64,000 nt of DNA from the NCBI RefSeq assembly GCF_026151205.1, contig NC_087083.1, positions 310,001 through 374,000 on the forward strand. Reading direction: 5' to 3'. Below, piece by piece: positions 22,996 through 32,793 of this stretch (its first letter is position 1; each line of letters starts with the position of its first letter). The stretch is from Bolinopsis microptera (taxonomy: Eukaryota; Ctenophora; Tentaculata; Lobata; Bolinopsidae). Both the position numbers and the translations under genes were made by a program. A model generated the notes under the pieces. That model did not search any database. It saw only the letters and a list, made by a program, of their open reading frames with translations, and was not told where the DNA came from.

Positions 22996-23335
22996 AACAG
23001 TTTCAGAAGCGCCACCGAACACTGCAGAAGCTTTAAAGATTTCTGAAGAGCTTTTGCTCCCTCTTGATGCGCCTGCCATCACTGAAGCGCCATCGAACAC
23101 TGCAGAAGCATGGAAGATTGCTGATGCACATTTACTCACTATCAAAGCGCCTGCCATCGCTGAAGTTCCAACAGTTGATGCAGCATCTGTGATCCCTGTT
23201 GAAGCTTCCCCGATGACTGCAGTAGCTTGGGCGATCGCTGATGCACATGTGAAGGCTACTGACACCTTGGTCATCGCTGACGTTCCTGCTGTAGCTGTGG
23301 AGATGAATTCTACTCTGACAACTCTAAGTGAATAA
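22996..23335 (+). CDS. Terminal exon of Ala-rich repeat protein, paralogue of 1-846
   Basis: The exon starts after TTGAGTTAG with AACAGTTTCAGAAG, the same junction as the minus-strand exon at 846. It is open for 113 codons to TAA 23333-23335, where an AATAAA overlaps the stop. The peptide repeats the module in diverged form: EAPSNTAEAWKIADAHLLTI, then KAPAIAEVP, ending in Val/Ala/Asp-rich sequence and LTTLSE. The earlier exons, including the start codon, were not identified. A minus-strand frame over the same bases is regarded as a shadow because its composition lacks charge. Function unknown. Confidence 0.5.
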
Positions 23336-23734
23336 AGCAACCTATTGTCACTTGTTCTGAGTGATATCCTGAGTGATAAATCCTGAAATTGCTTTGTTGT
23401 GATTGACTATAGTTTTCTTGTTCTTCTTTTCGAAAATATTGGATGATGTCTTTGTGTTTATTGCTGTGCAAATTTGATTCTTATTCTATTAATTCTGAGC
23501 GACAGTTTTCAGTCAAATCTAAAGATTGTTGTAGATGTGCATGCAAGCAGGAACCTGTAGATCATTATTTCATTTGCTCAGTTTATTCAAAGCCTTTTGA
23601 TTGGTTTTGTATTAAGATTTTGTCCTTATAATTTGCGTTTCCTTAAAACTAAATCATGAGCATCTCAGCTTCAGGGAGATGGCTATTTAAGAAATGAAGC
23701 AATGTAAATCAGATAACACAAACCAACTTTTCAG

Positions 23735-24072
23735 ATGCAGTTGTCGATGCAGCCGAACCAGTTATCGATGCAGTTGTCGATGCTGCCCCTGCAGTTGTCG
23801 ATGCAGTTGTTGAAGCAGCCCCTGCAGTTGTTGATGCAGTTGTCGAAGCAGCTCCTGCCGTTGTCGATGCAGTCCATGCAATTGTTGATGCAGCCGAACC
23901 AGTTATCGATGCAGTTGTTGATGCTGCCCCTGCAGTTGTCGATGCAGTTGTCGAAACAGCTCCTGCAGTTGTCGACGCAGTTGTCGAAACAGCCCCTGCA
24001 GTTATCGATGCAGTTGTTGATGTTGTTTGTCCAGACGGGACATGTGGACTACAAGCAGTGGCCTCAGAGTAG
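23735..24072 (+). CDS. Terminal exon encoding acidic Ala/Val repeat protein
   Basis: After a good acceptor (CCAACTTTTCAG) an open frame of 112 codons runs to TAG 24070-24072. A G from the previous exon would complete the first Asp codon, implying a phase-1 intron. The peptide is built of DAVVDAAPAVVDAVVEAAPA-like units of 11 or 22 residues and closes with CPDGTCGLQAVASE, the only Cys residues. The same 11-bp string (GAAGCAATGTA) lies in the upstream flank of this exon and of the one at 22996, so the two loci may be tandem duplicates. No start exon was found. The other frames over this repeat (Ser/Thr-rich on minus, Leu/Gln-rich on plus) are artefacts of the 33-bp periodicity. Function unknown. 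Confidence 0.5.
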
Positions 24073-25737
24073 AATCTCTCCATTTCTCATATCACATGTG
24101 CCATATGTCCATTGTCCAGGTATAATAGGTTGTCAATCACGTGGTATTACTCGTGCTGGATTGGTTAAGGATTGAACATATTTTGTGGAAGCGGGCCGGT
24201 ATGTCTGGTATGTCTGGTATTATTGTGGGTTGGGTAGGTATGGCTGGTATGATATGATTAAGGAAACACTTAAATTCTCGATAAGAAATCCCTATTGACT
24301 TAGAAGCATAGTTTTAAGTCCGTGAGATTATAATATGGCACACTTGAAGTTTGAACGGCTGCTCGTTATCAAATTCAATTTGATATTAATTGCGGAAGTC
24401 GCATTTTGCCGCATGGATGATGGATGCAGTGAAGCAGTTAAGTGCTAATTGCAAGTGCATCTCTTCAAGAAGTTTATACAATTTGAGATCGGACATCTTT
24501 AAATACGATATTCAGTACTATCCAGTAATTATGATCAATTAAGTAATTATAATGTCCCGTAATTAATCAATTAATTAACTATCATTACTCTCTATATAAT
24601 ATATTATAAGGTCTGATTGGTAAGATTTTCTGAAGTACGGGTTATAAAATGCTGCAGTTTCTTTATCTTACTCTTAGTTGCAAATAGTTGTGTTATTAAT
24701 TTATTAATATGTAAGTTTATCAGAGCTCCTTTATAATCTACAGGCGTTTTTGAACGACTCTCAGTTTACGATTGCAGGTTAAGAGTCATTATTTTAATGG
24801 TTAAATAAGGTGCATACACGGTTCACAATATTACGTAGGGTTTGTGCAATTATTTTTTAAAATGTCTTGTTTGCTTAATGCTTAAGTTTTGGTTTTACAA
24901 AATTACTTCTTTGCCCCTCGTTTGACAACGTTGTAAAAACGACTACTTTTTAAAATATTTTACAATTCAAAAAGAATTTTTCGTTTACCTAAAGATAGAT
25001 AAGTATAGTCAAAACTCTTTCTTTTTTCCCGGCATTTTCATTCGAAAACTGCAAGTATTAAGGGTGGGCCAATATCAATAAATGTGAAGTTGTCCCTCCT
25101 TCAGCTACCATTGCTGAAATCCCACATGTACAATACACCTAAGAATGAAGCTTATTATGGCCCATTCCACATTGCGTCAGCTCTTAAAGTTATAAAGTGC
25201 GCACTCATAATTATTATGATATTTAGTTATATTCTGCGAGGGAAGGTTTCTGATGGGTCCCATGGTTTGTTGTGATTGTTTTTAATTTTAAAAAGTTTTA
25301 CTACTGTTTGTAACCTGAAGTGTTTTACTTTTTCTATCGATTTTTTTCTATCATTAAACTTTTTTTCTATCAAAAACGTTTCTATCACAAACGTTTTTCT
25401 ATCAAAACTTTTTATCTATCAAAACTTTTTCTATAGAAAACTTTTTATCTATCAAAACTTTGATAGGTCAGTTGCAGTAGTCAGTACTGATCCGAGCCGA
25501 ATTTTGATATTCAATAAGCTAATAAGTAATCTGAGAAATTTGTATCATAATAATTTGAAAAACTCTTGGATCTTTACCTGTGATTGTTTTAAATATACAT
25601 TTTTTTAAGCATTTTGCAGAATTCAGCAATGACACCAACTTCAGCAACTTAAGTAGACCCAGTTATAAGACTGCCCAAATTCACGTTAATTTATTTAGTT
25701 AATTAATTAATTAGTTAATTTTCACAGTAGGTAGGGC
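24073..25737. other. Intergenic, no gene seen
   Basis: AT-rich. It includes a run of GGTATGTCTGGT repeats near 24200 and a TTTTTCTATCAAAAC repeat at about 25340-25465. Confidence 0.35.
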
Positions 25738-28700
25738 ATGTCACAAGGCAAGGAGGAAGGAAAAATAGAACCTATAAATCCTTCCAATCATCTTAAACCA
25801 GACACTATCTGGCACACAGGTAATTAGATAATCCATTAATTGGATAGTTAGTTTTTTAAAAGATCTAATAACGAATAACTCAACATCTTTTGAGCAGAAT
25901 CATTAATTAAGCGCTTATCTTCTAAAGATATGAAATATAACAGGATAATGAGTAGCTCATTTTTTGAGAAGAATTGTTAATTAAGCGCTCATTTTCTAAA
26001 GATATGAAATATAACAGGATAATGAGTAGCTCATTTTTTGAGAAGAATTGTTAATTAAGCGCTCATTTTCTAAAGATATGATGAAGGGTTAGGAATATAA
26101 CAGGATACACCACAGGAGTAGGACCGCGCGAGGATCCCTCCCAGGACTACGACGACGAGCGGTACCCCGCGAAGAAACGGCGCGTCAGCTGCGGGATAGA
26201 GATAGTGAAATGTAATATTTGTGGGTACCACTTTGATAGTCCGGCTCAGCTGTCTGATCATTTGATACACCATGATTCAGATTACAGATTCAACCCCATT
26301 TACAAGTGAGTGAATGGAATTTAATTATTTTAGGAGCGTGTAATTCTACACTACTGTACTGGATATACCCCAATTATAGTCGACTATAATATGTACAACA
26401 TTGTAATGTGTATTATTATACGTTGCACCCAAGAAAGCTTCTTGTACATTTTTAAAAAAAAACCTCGTCGGATATATAGAGTTTTATATAAACTTTGACT
26501 TTATTTATTTACTTATTTGCTTCAGGTAGTACTTTATTTATTTATCTATTTAAAAACTTATTTAAGCTATTACTTTAATATTAAATTAACTTATTAATTA
26601 ATCTAACCCCCTCCCAGATGCTCCTACGGACAGTGCATGTTCCGAACTGACGACAGACCGCTAATGAAGCACCACATATCACGTGTTCACCTCAAATCAG
26701 ACCAAGCCCTTATCAGTAAGAAGTACAGAAACAGGAAGTTCTTGAGACCCACTATCCTCTGTAGTACCTGTCCTATGGTAGGTTCTTATTATCTGTAGTA
26801 CCTGTCCTATGGTAGGTTCTTATTATCTGTAGTACCTGTCCTATGGTAGGTTCTTATTATCTGTAGTACCTGTCCTATGGTAGGTTCTTATTATCTGTAG
26901 TACCTGTCCTATGGTAAGTTCTTATTATCTGTAGTACCTGTCCTATGGTAGGTTCTTATTATCTGTAGTACCTGTCCTATGGTAGGTTCTTATTATCTGT
27001 AGTACCTGTCCTATGGTAGGTTCAGTGATAAGCTGGTTTTCTCAGACTGAGTTATTTTAGAATTATCAGAAATTTTGGCTTAAGACTAGGTAGTACGTAT
27101 ATCTTACTATATATAAAGCGAGACGATATATATATATATATATCTGTGCCATTTTACTGACACCACGGCATCAACTTTAACGCGACTTTCCGCAAAAACC
27201 GTAAAAGATATACAACTGGAACTTTTTTGGCTGGGTCAAATGCTTTAATGGCTTTCAAATCAGCATGAAAAAATAAAAAATTGGCCAAGGAATAATGATT
27301 TTAGAGCCTAAAATTTGGACCCCCAAGTGGTGTCAAAAACGCCAATTAAATAGGTAATAATTATTTTAGTATTTTGAGTCTTGACACCGTTTAGGGTTAT
27401 ATTATACGGGTTCCTGCTAGTTAGACTAATAGGTATATTACTTATTCGGTTGTTTAAAATGTTAAAATATCAAAGATGTTTTCAATCTGAATTTTGGGTT
27501 GTTTTTGAAATTTCAACCACCATTTCACCACTAAATATCTTGCATTTCACCATTTCAACATTGAAATAACTCAAATATTCCGTTAGGTATTTGCTACAGA
27601 ATCAGAGTTGTGGCAACACACACCAAACTGTAAGGAATACAGATGCCAGTTCTGCGGGCAACACTTCTGGACCATTGAAAAAAGGTATGCTATTAATTAA
27701 TTAATTAATTATATGATTAACATGTTGTTAATACAACAATCTCACCTTTTGAAGTCAATCGTACTGATTAATTTCTGGTACAATTTGATGTTGGACTAAG
27801 TCATGTTTAAACATTTTAATGACATTCTAAATTGTACACATGTATATCCACGGGACACAATTAAACCTGAGCTCAAGTACTACTGATTGCATAGGAAATA
27901 ACAGATAATGTTTCATTTCGCATACGAGATGTGTCGCTAACTTCTTTTTTTAAGTAGTCTAAATCTAGATCATGTATCGATATTTTATGTAAATTGAATT
28001 TATTCAAATAACTGCTAATTTATTCAATACATATTATGTAAATAGATACATTGACGACTTATTGATCATAGTTTACCTTAGTTGTTGCTGTTGTTGTTAA
28101 ATGACTTACTGACTTAAGTCGGCTTCTTGGTCCGAGCAACTACAATTCCTCGCCACACGTCGCGGTCAAGCATAACAGATCTTATCTCTTCAACACAGGA
28201 AAGGCTGGTATCCTTCTTTAGCATGTCCAGAAACGTAAGGTGGGGCCTCCCCGGTCTCCTGTATCCATGCTGAGGGTCCCAGAACAGAAGTTGGTTTGCC
28301 AGAAGGTCGTCATGCCTGGCTACATGTCCAGCCAGTCTCATTCTTCTGGAGGCTATCATCGCTGATGGCTTGGGGATGTTGCCGTATAAATCACTGTTGT
28401 TGATGATTTGTGGCCAACGTATGTTCAAGGCCATCCGGAGCATTCTAGTGTAGCATCCATTGATCCGCTTAGTCATGGATTGGCTTATCGTCCAAGCTTC
28501 AGAGCCGTACAGGAGCACGGGCTCAACCGTTGCTCGAAAGACACGGATCTTTAAGTCCCTGCGCATTCCAGACTTCCAGGTTGTCTTTAACTGATGACAG
28601 GCCCCCCATGCCTTTGCTTTCCTAACATCAAAGTCCTTTTCCGCACTCATTATTCTGCTTCCAAGGTAGACAAAGTCATCTACTTGCTCTATCTCCTGCC

Positions 28701-31700
28701 CACTTGCTGCTTTAATGACGGTAGAGTCAGACTCAGAGAGATTGACTCTGATGTACTTCGTCTTACTCTCGTTGAGGTGAAGTCCAACGGAGTTAGCAGC
28801 CAGCTCCACACTGAGGAGAAGATCTTGCGCTTGCTCTGCGGTGTCTGTTGTCAGTGCAAGATCGTCAGCAAAGTCGACATCTGTCATCTTAACTGCTGGG
28901 TATCTCCTGCTTCTTCTGGGGTTGACAGTGAAGCCCAGATCTTTGCCTCTAAGTGCTGTTGTCATCACATAGTCAATGACAATCACGAAGAGGTAGGGCG
29001 CCAGTGTATCTCCCTGCATAACTCCAGCAAGTATAAGGAAAGCTTCAGTCAGACCATCCTCCGTGATGACTCGTGCCATGGTGTCCTTGTACATAGCATC
29101 TATCAGCCTAACAATGGGCTCTGGTATCCCATATGCCAGGAGTATCTTCATCAATATACCCCTATGAATGCTATCAAAGGCCTTCTTAAAATCGATGAAC
29201 AAGAGAAGGGCGGTCAGGTTTTTGTCTCTAGCCCCCTCCAAGATCCTCCTTAGACACAGAATGTGGCTGGTGGTACTGCGTCCCTCCCGAAATCCGTTTT
29301 GGTTGATCCTCAGGATTTTCTCCATCGCTGGTTTGATTCTGTTAAGGATCATACGATTCAGGGTCTTACTAACAATGGACGTAAGAGCGATTCCTCTGTA
29401 GTTATCCACTTTAGTTAGATTTCCTTTCTTTGGCACAGGCACGATGTTGAGTTGCCGCCATTGATCAGGGATTTTTCCATCAACCAGAGCGCTGTTACAG
29501 AACTCTAGAATCAGGTCGTCCATGTCCACTCTTTTGAGAATCTCTGGAGCTATGCCATCATCACCATAGGCCTTACCCTCCTTGATCTGCTTCCTCGCCT
29601 CCGCTAACTCCTCCCTGCAAAACAGACCAGTCTCTATATCCTGCTGGGGGTGGATGGTTTGGATAACTATTTCCTGGTCAGGTACAGATGGTGGTTGACC
29701 CAGGAGCTTAGTGAAGTGGTCCTTCCAGCTCTTCAATCTCCCCTCTGCACTACCTCCATCAACCAGGCTGCATGGCTTGCTTTTCCTGCCATTTATGTCA
29801 TTAATAAGGTCCCAACTTTCCTTATTCTTGCACCTGTCAGCAGCATCCTCAGCCCGCCTGATCCGAGAAACAAGAGTCTCCTCCTCAACCTCTTTGTAGC
29901 TCACTGCAAGTGCATCCTTACACTCCTTTACTACCTCTCTACTCTCCTCTGTAGGATTCTCATGATATGCGTCTTTGGCCTGAAACAGAGTTCTCCTCCT
30001 CTCCGATACCCTAGGATCTTGGGAGGGGTTGTTACGTTGCCTTCTTGGGATGGGCTTAAGCAACTTATGATTGGTTGCTTTCACGGCATCCATAAGCTTT
30101 CCGTACTGAATCGTGGGATCGTTCTGCTCACTAGATTCTTCCTCCAGTAGCATAGAGAATCTGTTTTTCACCTCCACAGAATACAAGGCTTGCAACTCCT
30201 TATTCTCTTTGAGCAGTCTGTAGTCATATCTTACTACTCTACTAGGTGCATTCTGGCACTTTCGCAGGCTGAGTTTGACTGAACTAACTACTAGACGGTG
30301 GTCCGACCCAAGAGAGTTAAAAGAATTGGAGACAACAGTGTCCTTGACTGAGTTACGCCACTTCTTCCTTATCAGGATGTAATCAATCTGACTCTTACTC
30401 AGTGTTCCGTCAGAGAGATACGTCCATAGTTTACCGGGACGTTTCTGGAATCGGTGGTTAGTTGCCTCAAGGTTTCCCTCCAACAAAGTATCCCTGAGAA
30501 GCGATCCGTTTCTGTTGGATACTCGATGCCAGTACCAACCTGAATCCTCCTCATTCAATCTGCTAAGATGGGCGTTAAGATCACCAACAACCAATAGCAT
30601 ATGATGGGCTGGTACCTCTCCTAATGCAGATCTTAGTCCCTCGTGAAAGTCCTCTGCCTCTTCATTTGATGCTGCTTCAGTGGGACTGTACACCGTTATT
30701 ACTGTAAGCCGTGGGTTTCCATCAAAGGATATGAGAAAAATTCGCTTCCCAAACGATTTCATGAGACTCACTGCTTTGTAGGCCTGCTTGGTCAGCATAA
30801 ACCCAACTCCACCAGTAGCAGCTTGTCGGGTGTTTCTCCAAGCAGGTGTGGTCACCAGGTGCACACCCTTCTCAAAACTCTGGATCTTGATCTCCTCCTC
30901 ATGCACAATCCGGTGCTCTTGTACCCCTAAAACTGCAACTCTACTCTCAAGGAAGAGCGATGCTAACTCTATCCTCTTGTACTGTTCCCTAACAGTACGA
31001 ACGTTCAGTGTCCCGATGAACGTTTTCCTACTACACGACACAACGCTGCCACTATTACTGCTCTTCTTTTCCGGTTCTGTACTTATCCTGTTGTGCTGTG
31101 TTGGGTACGACAGTACATCATCGCCTGGCCCTCCCAGATTGGGTTTTAAGCCAACCAAGTCATAAAACTGCCGACCCTCCACAAGATTCGTGTTAGGGGC
31201 TTTAACCCTAGTGCTGTTTAAATTCATCATAGTTGTTTTTCAAATAGCTAAATGACCCCATGGAGTCCCCTCCATGGTGGCAAATGGTCATTTCCCAAAG
31301 CCACGCTACCGGAACATTTGGGTTTGAACCGCAGGAACATCAACTTGAGTTGAACTTTTTATCAGACTTTAACCAATCGAACTGTCTGCTCAGGGTAAAT
31401 GATGTGGTGAGTTCCTCTTCTTCTTCTTCTTCTTCTCCGACACTACCCGAAGGTAGCCACTCCTGTCCCTGAGCTAGGGGGGCTAGGGTGTCAGCATAAG
31501 CTAAACTTTTGCAGGAGCTAGCCCTCTCCCTGACTGCCCGTTACCCCGGGTATGGGGGGTCATCCTTTCCACCAGAGCGTGGTCCAATCATTTGGGTCGT
31601 AGTGGAAAGTCAGAGGATATAATGACCAACACCTCCAGCTGATGCTCCGCACCTCTCATCTTCAGAGGCTAGGAGTTCGAGAGACAACTGACGTTCCTAT

Positions 31701-32707
31701 CTTGTCTCTCCGGGGGTCAGCTATCTACCCGTCGCCCATCCTGATTCTTGCCTGGAGTTCACCACCATCCATCGTCCAGTATCCAGTCTTCACCACGTGG
31801 AGGCATCAGGAGGACTTGTTGCAGAGAGGCTAAGGTCGACTTAATCGACTAGGTACTGACAGGGGGGCACTAGCGGGGTACCTCCGATTCACAGCCCTGG
31901 CTTTTATAGTGAGAGCACAGAACTGCTAGTCAGCGGTGATCTTTATGATCACCTACGCATCTACAACCATTGGAAGACCAAAAAAATAACTGACACAAAT
32001 ATGTATCGATAAATTGCTGTATAAAATTGGACTTTATTTAATTATTTATTTATTTGAAATTACAATCATATTCTTAACATAGACTATTGGTTTAAATGGT
32101 AATTAAAATGGTTATTCACTTAATCTAATTAAGTATTTAATTAGTTTACTCGATTTTGGTAAATAATCAACAGGTATTTGAACTATTTATCCTCAGGTAT
32201 TCGCACGAGTTAGCGTACCACGAAGACGAGTTCGAGTATGATGAGGAGGAAGAAGAAGATAAACAAGAGGGGGCGGGAGAAACAGAAGATAGTGCTGAAA
32301 CGGAGCATTCTGAAGAAACAGAACAGAGCACTGAACCAAGTGAGCTGCCAGAGCTGAAAGTAAAGGAGGAGCTGATAACAAAGCAGATAACAAAGCAGAT
32401 AACAAAGCAGATAACAGAGCAGATAACAGAGCAGATAAGAGGGGAAGAGTCTGCTGAGGGTATTAATCCTGTCTCTACACCGGAACCGTCAGAAAAAGTC
32501 GGAGGGGAAGAAACGGAGGAAACTTCTGAAAGGGAAACAGAAAAAGAGATTGAAACTGAGAACACAGAGGTTGAGCTTAATCAATCTGAGGATGGCCTTA
32601 AGATCACGTGTGCTAACGAGGCCCAATCGCAGAAAGAGAACTTGTGTGAAAATTCAGAGAATATCCCAGACTCTGATGTTGTCACTGATCTAGGGGATGG
32701 TTCCTAA
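25738..32707 (+). CDS. C2H2-type zinc-finger protein with acidic tail (5 coding exons)
   Basis: Exons are 25738-25819, 26116-26305, 26618-26777, 27587-27684 and 32197-32707. All are GT-AG with matching phases (1, 2, 0, 2), giving 1,041 nt and 346 residues. Exon 2 has a basic nuclear-signal-like AKKRRV and the first finger, C-x2-C-x12-H-x3-H (CNICGYHF ... HLIHH). Exon 3 carries a C-x4-C finger (CSYGQC ... HHISRVH). The next finger runs CSTCPM at the end of exon 3 into VFATESELWQHTPNC in exon 4. The last is CQFCGQHFW in exon 4 completed by HELAYH in exon 5. Residues after about 185 are almost entirely acidic, with a KQIT repeat. It is probably a nuclear DNA- or RNA-binding protein; I do not recognise an orthologue. 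Intron 4 (4.5 kb) holds an antisense RTE-like element. The start exon follows an acceptor-like CACAG, so a non-coding first exon is likely. Confidence 0.85.
25905..26085. repeat. 74-bp tandem repeat in zinc-finger intron 1
   Basis: AATTAAGCGCT recurs at about 25905, 25979 and 26053. The unit also contains TCTAAAGATATG, ATATAACAGGATAATGAG and TAGCTCATTTTTTGAG. The last partial unit ends about 30 bases before the exon 2 acceptor and changes into the ATAACAGGATACACCACAG that forms it. Confidence 0.8.
26761..27023 (+). repeat. 34-bp minisatellite copying an exon 3' end and its donor, 8 units
   Basis: The unit is GTAGTACCTGTCCTATG followed by GTAGGTTCTTATTATCT. The first unit spans the junction of zinc-finger exon 3 (ends 26777) with its donor GTAGGT. 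Seven more copies follow head to tail with one base change (GTAAGT in unit 5). Each carries an equivalent donor. Reading through gives an in-frame TAG within the first unit's intron part, so only the first donor keeps the frame. Confidence 0.9.
27102..27420 (+). mobile_element. Non-autonomous Helitron-like element
   Basis: It begins with TC after a host A (TCTTACTATATATAAAGCGA) and ends with CTAG before a host T (GGGTTCCTGCTAG), the termini expected of Helitrons inserting between A and T. The body contains GCGACTTTCCGCAAAAACCG and a GGCCAAGGAATAATGATTTT block. Two 3'-end-sharing copies lie at 35280-35443 and 42455-42646, both ending CTAG then T. The 3' hairpin is weak (ACCGT...ACGGGT). No Rep/helicase is present. 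It lies in intron 3 of the zinc-finger gene. Confidence 0.6.
28085..31975 (-). mobile_element. RTE-like non-LTR retrotransposon with intact ORF, antisense in zinc-finger intron 4
   Basis: The 3' end has a short AAC-type tail (GTTGTTGCTGTTGTTGTT at 28082-28099 on the plus strand) soon after the ORF stop. The 5' untranslated region of about 700 bp is GC-richer than the flanks and ends near 31975; that boundary is approximate. Target duplications were not identified. Confidence 0.75.
28114..31230 (-). CDS. Retrotransposon endonuclease-reverse transcriptase (intact, 1,038 codons)
   Basis: A single uninterrupted frame with a TGA just upstream of the first ATG codons (ATGATG at 31230). Residues about 70-310 form the EEP endonuclease: FIGTLNVRTVR, LGVQEHRIV (catalytic Glu), LLVVGDLNAHL and LGSDHRLVVSSV. 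Residues about 560-830 form the reverse transcriptase: NYRGIALTSIVSKTLN, LFIDFKKAFDSIHRGIL, GVMQGDTLAPYLF and the FADD box in DVDFADDLALTTDT. The C-terminus has VEPVLLYGSEAWT and RMRLAGHVARHDDLL, typical of RTE-type and related proteins. It lacks a separate ORF1, as RTE elements do. It makes cDNA by target-primed reverse transcription. The complete frame suggests recent insertion and possible activity. A decayed relative lies at 36770-37930. Confidence 0.9.
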   Translation of the reverse strand: MMNLNSTRVKAPNTNLVEGRQFYDLVGLKPNLGGPGDDVLSYPTQHNRISTEPEKKSSNSGSVVSCSRKTFIGTLNVRTVREQYKRIELASLFLESRVAVLGVQEHRIVHEEEIKIQSFEKGVHLVTTPAWRNTRQAATGGVGFMLTKQAYKAVSLMKSFGKRIFLISFDGNPRLTVITVYSPTEAASNEEAEDFHEGLRSALGEVPAHHMLLVVGDLNAHLSRLNEEDSGWYWHRVSNRNGSLLRDTLLEGNLEATNHRFQKRPGKLWTYLSDGTLSKSQIDYILIRKKWRNSVKDTVVSNSFNSLGSDHRLVVSSVKLSLRKCQNAPSRVVRYDYRLLKENKELQALYSVEVKNRFSMLLEEESSEQNDPTIQYGKLMDAVKATNHKLLKPIPRRQRNNPSQDPRVSERRRTLFQAKDAYHENPTEESREVVKECKDALAVSYKEVEEETLVSRIRRAEDAADRCKNKESWDLINDINGRKSKPCSLVDGGSAEGRLKSWKDHFTKLLGQPPSVPDQEIVIQTIHPQQDIETGLFCREELAEARKQIKEGKAYGDDGIAPEILKRVDMDDLILEFCNSALVDGKIPDQWRQLNIVPVPKKGNLTKVDNYRGIALTSIVSKTLNRMILNRIKPAMEKILRINQNGFREGRSTTSHILCLRRILEGARDKNLTALLLFIDFKKAFDSIHRGILMKILLAYGIPEPIVRLIDAMYKDTMARVITEDGLTEAFLILAGVMQGDTLAPYLFVIVIDYVMTTALRGKDLGFTVNPRRSRRYPAVKMTDVDFADDLALTTDTAEQAQDLLLSVELAANSVGLHLNESKTKYIRVNLSESDSTVIKAASGQEIEQVDDFVYLGSRIMSAEKDFDVRKAKAWGACHQLKTTWKSGMRRDLKIRVFRATVEPVLLYGSEAWTISQSMTKRINGCYTRMLRMALNIRWPQIINNSDLYGNIPKPSAMIASRRMRLAGHVARHDDLLANQLLFWDPQHGYRRPGRPHLTFLDMLKKDTSLSCVEEIRSVMLDRDVWRGIVVARTKKPT

Positions 32708-32787
32708 ATTCCTATCATAGCGATCCTAATTCGTGAAATAGCAATACAGAGCTCAGAACCCAGTACATCACAAATATTGTGGTGCTA

Positions 32788-32793
32788 AATAAA
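32788..32793 (+). terminator. Poly(A) signal AATAAA of the zinc-finger gene
   Basis: Canonical hexamer about 80 bases after the stop at 32707. Confidence 0.6.

Noticed and set aside
28594-30150. Several plus-strand frames of 125-219 codons
   Set aside because: Shadows of the retrotransposon ORF on the minus strand.
32167-32565. Minus-strand Ser/Val-rich frame of 132 codons
   Set aside because: Antisense of the acidic zinc-finger exon 5, whose splice phase and stop are well supported on plus.
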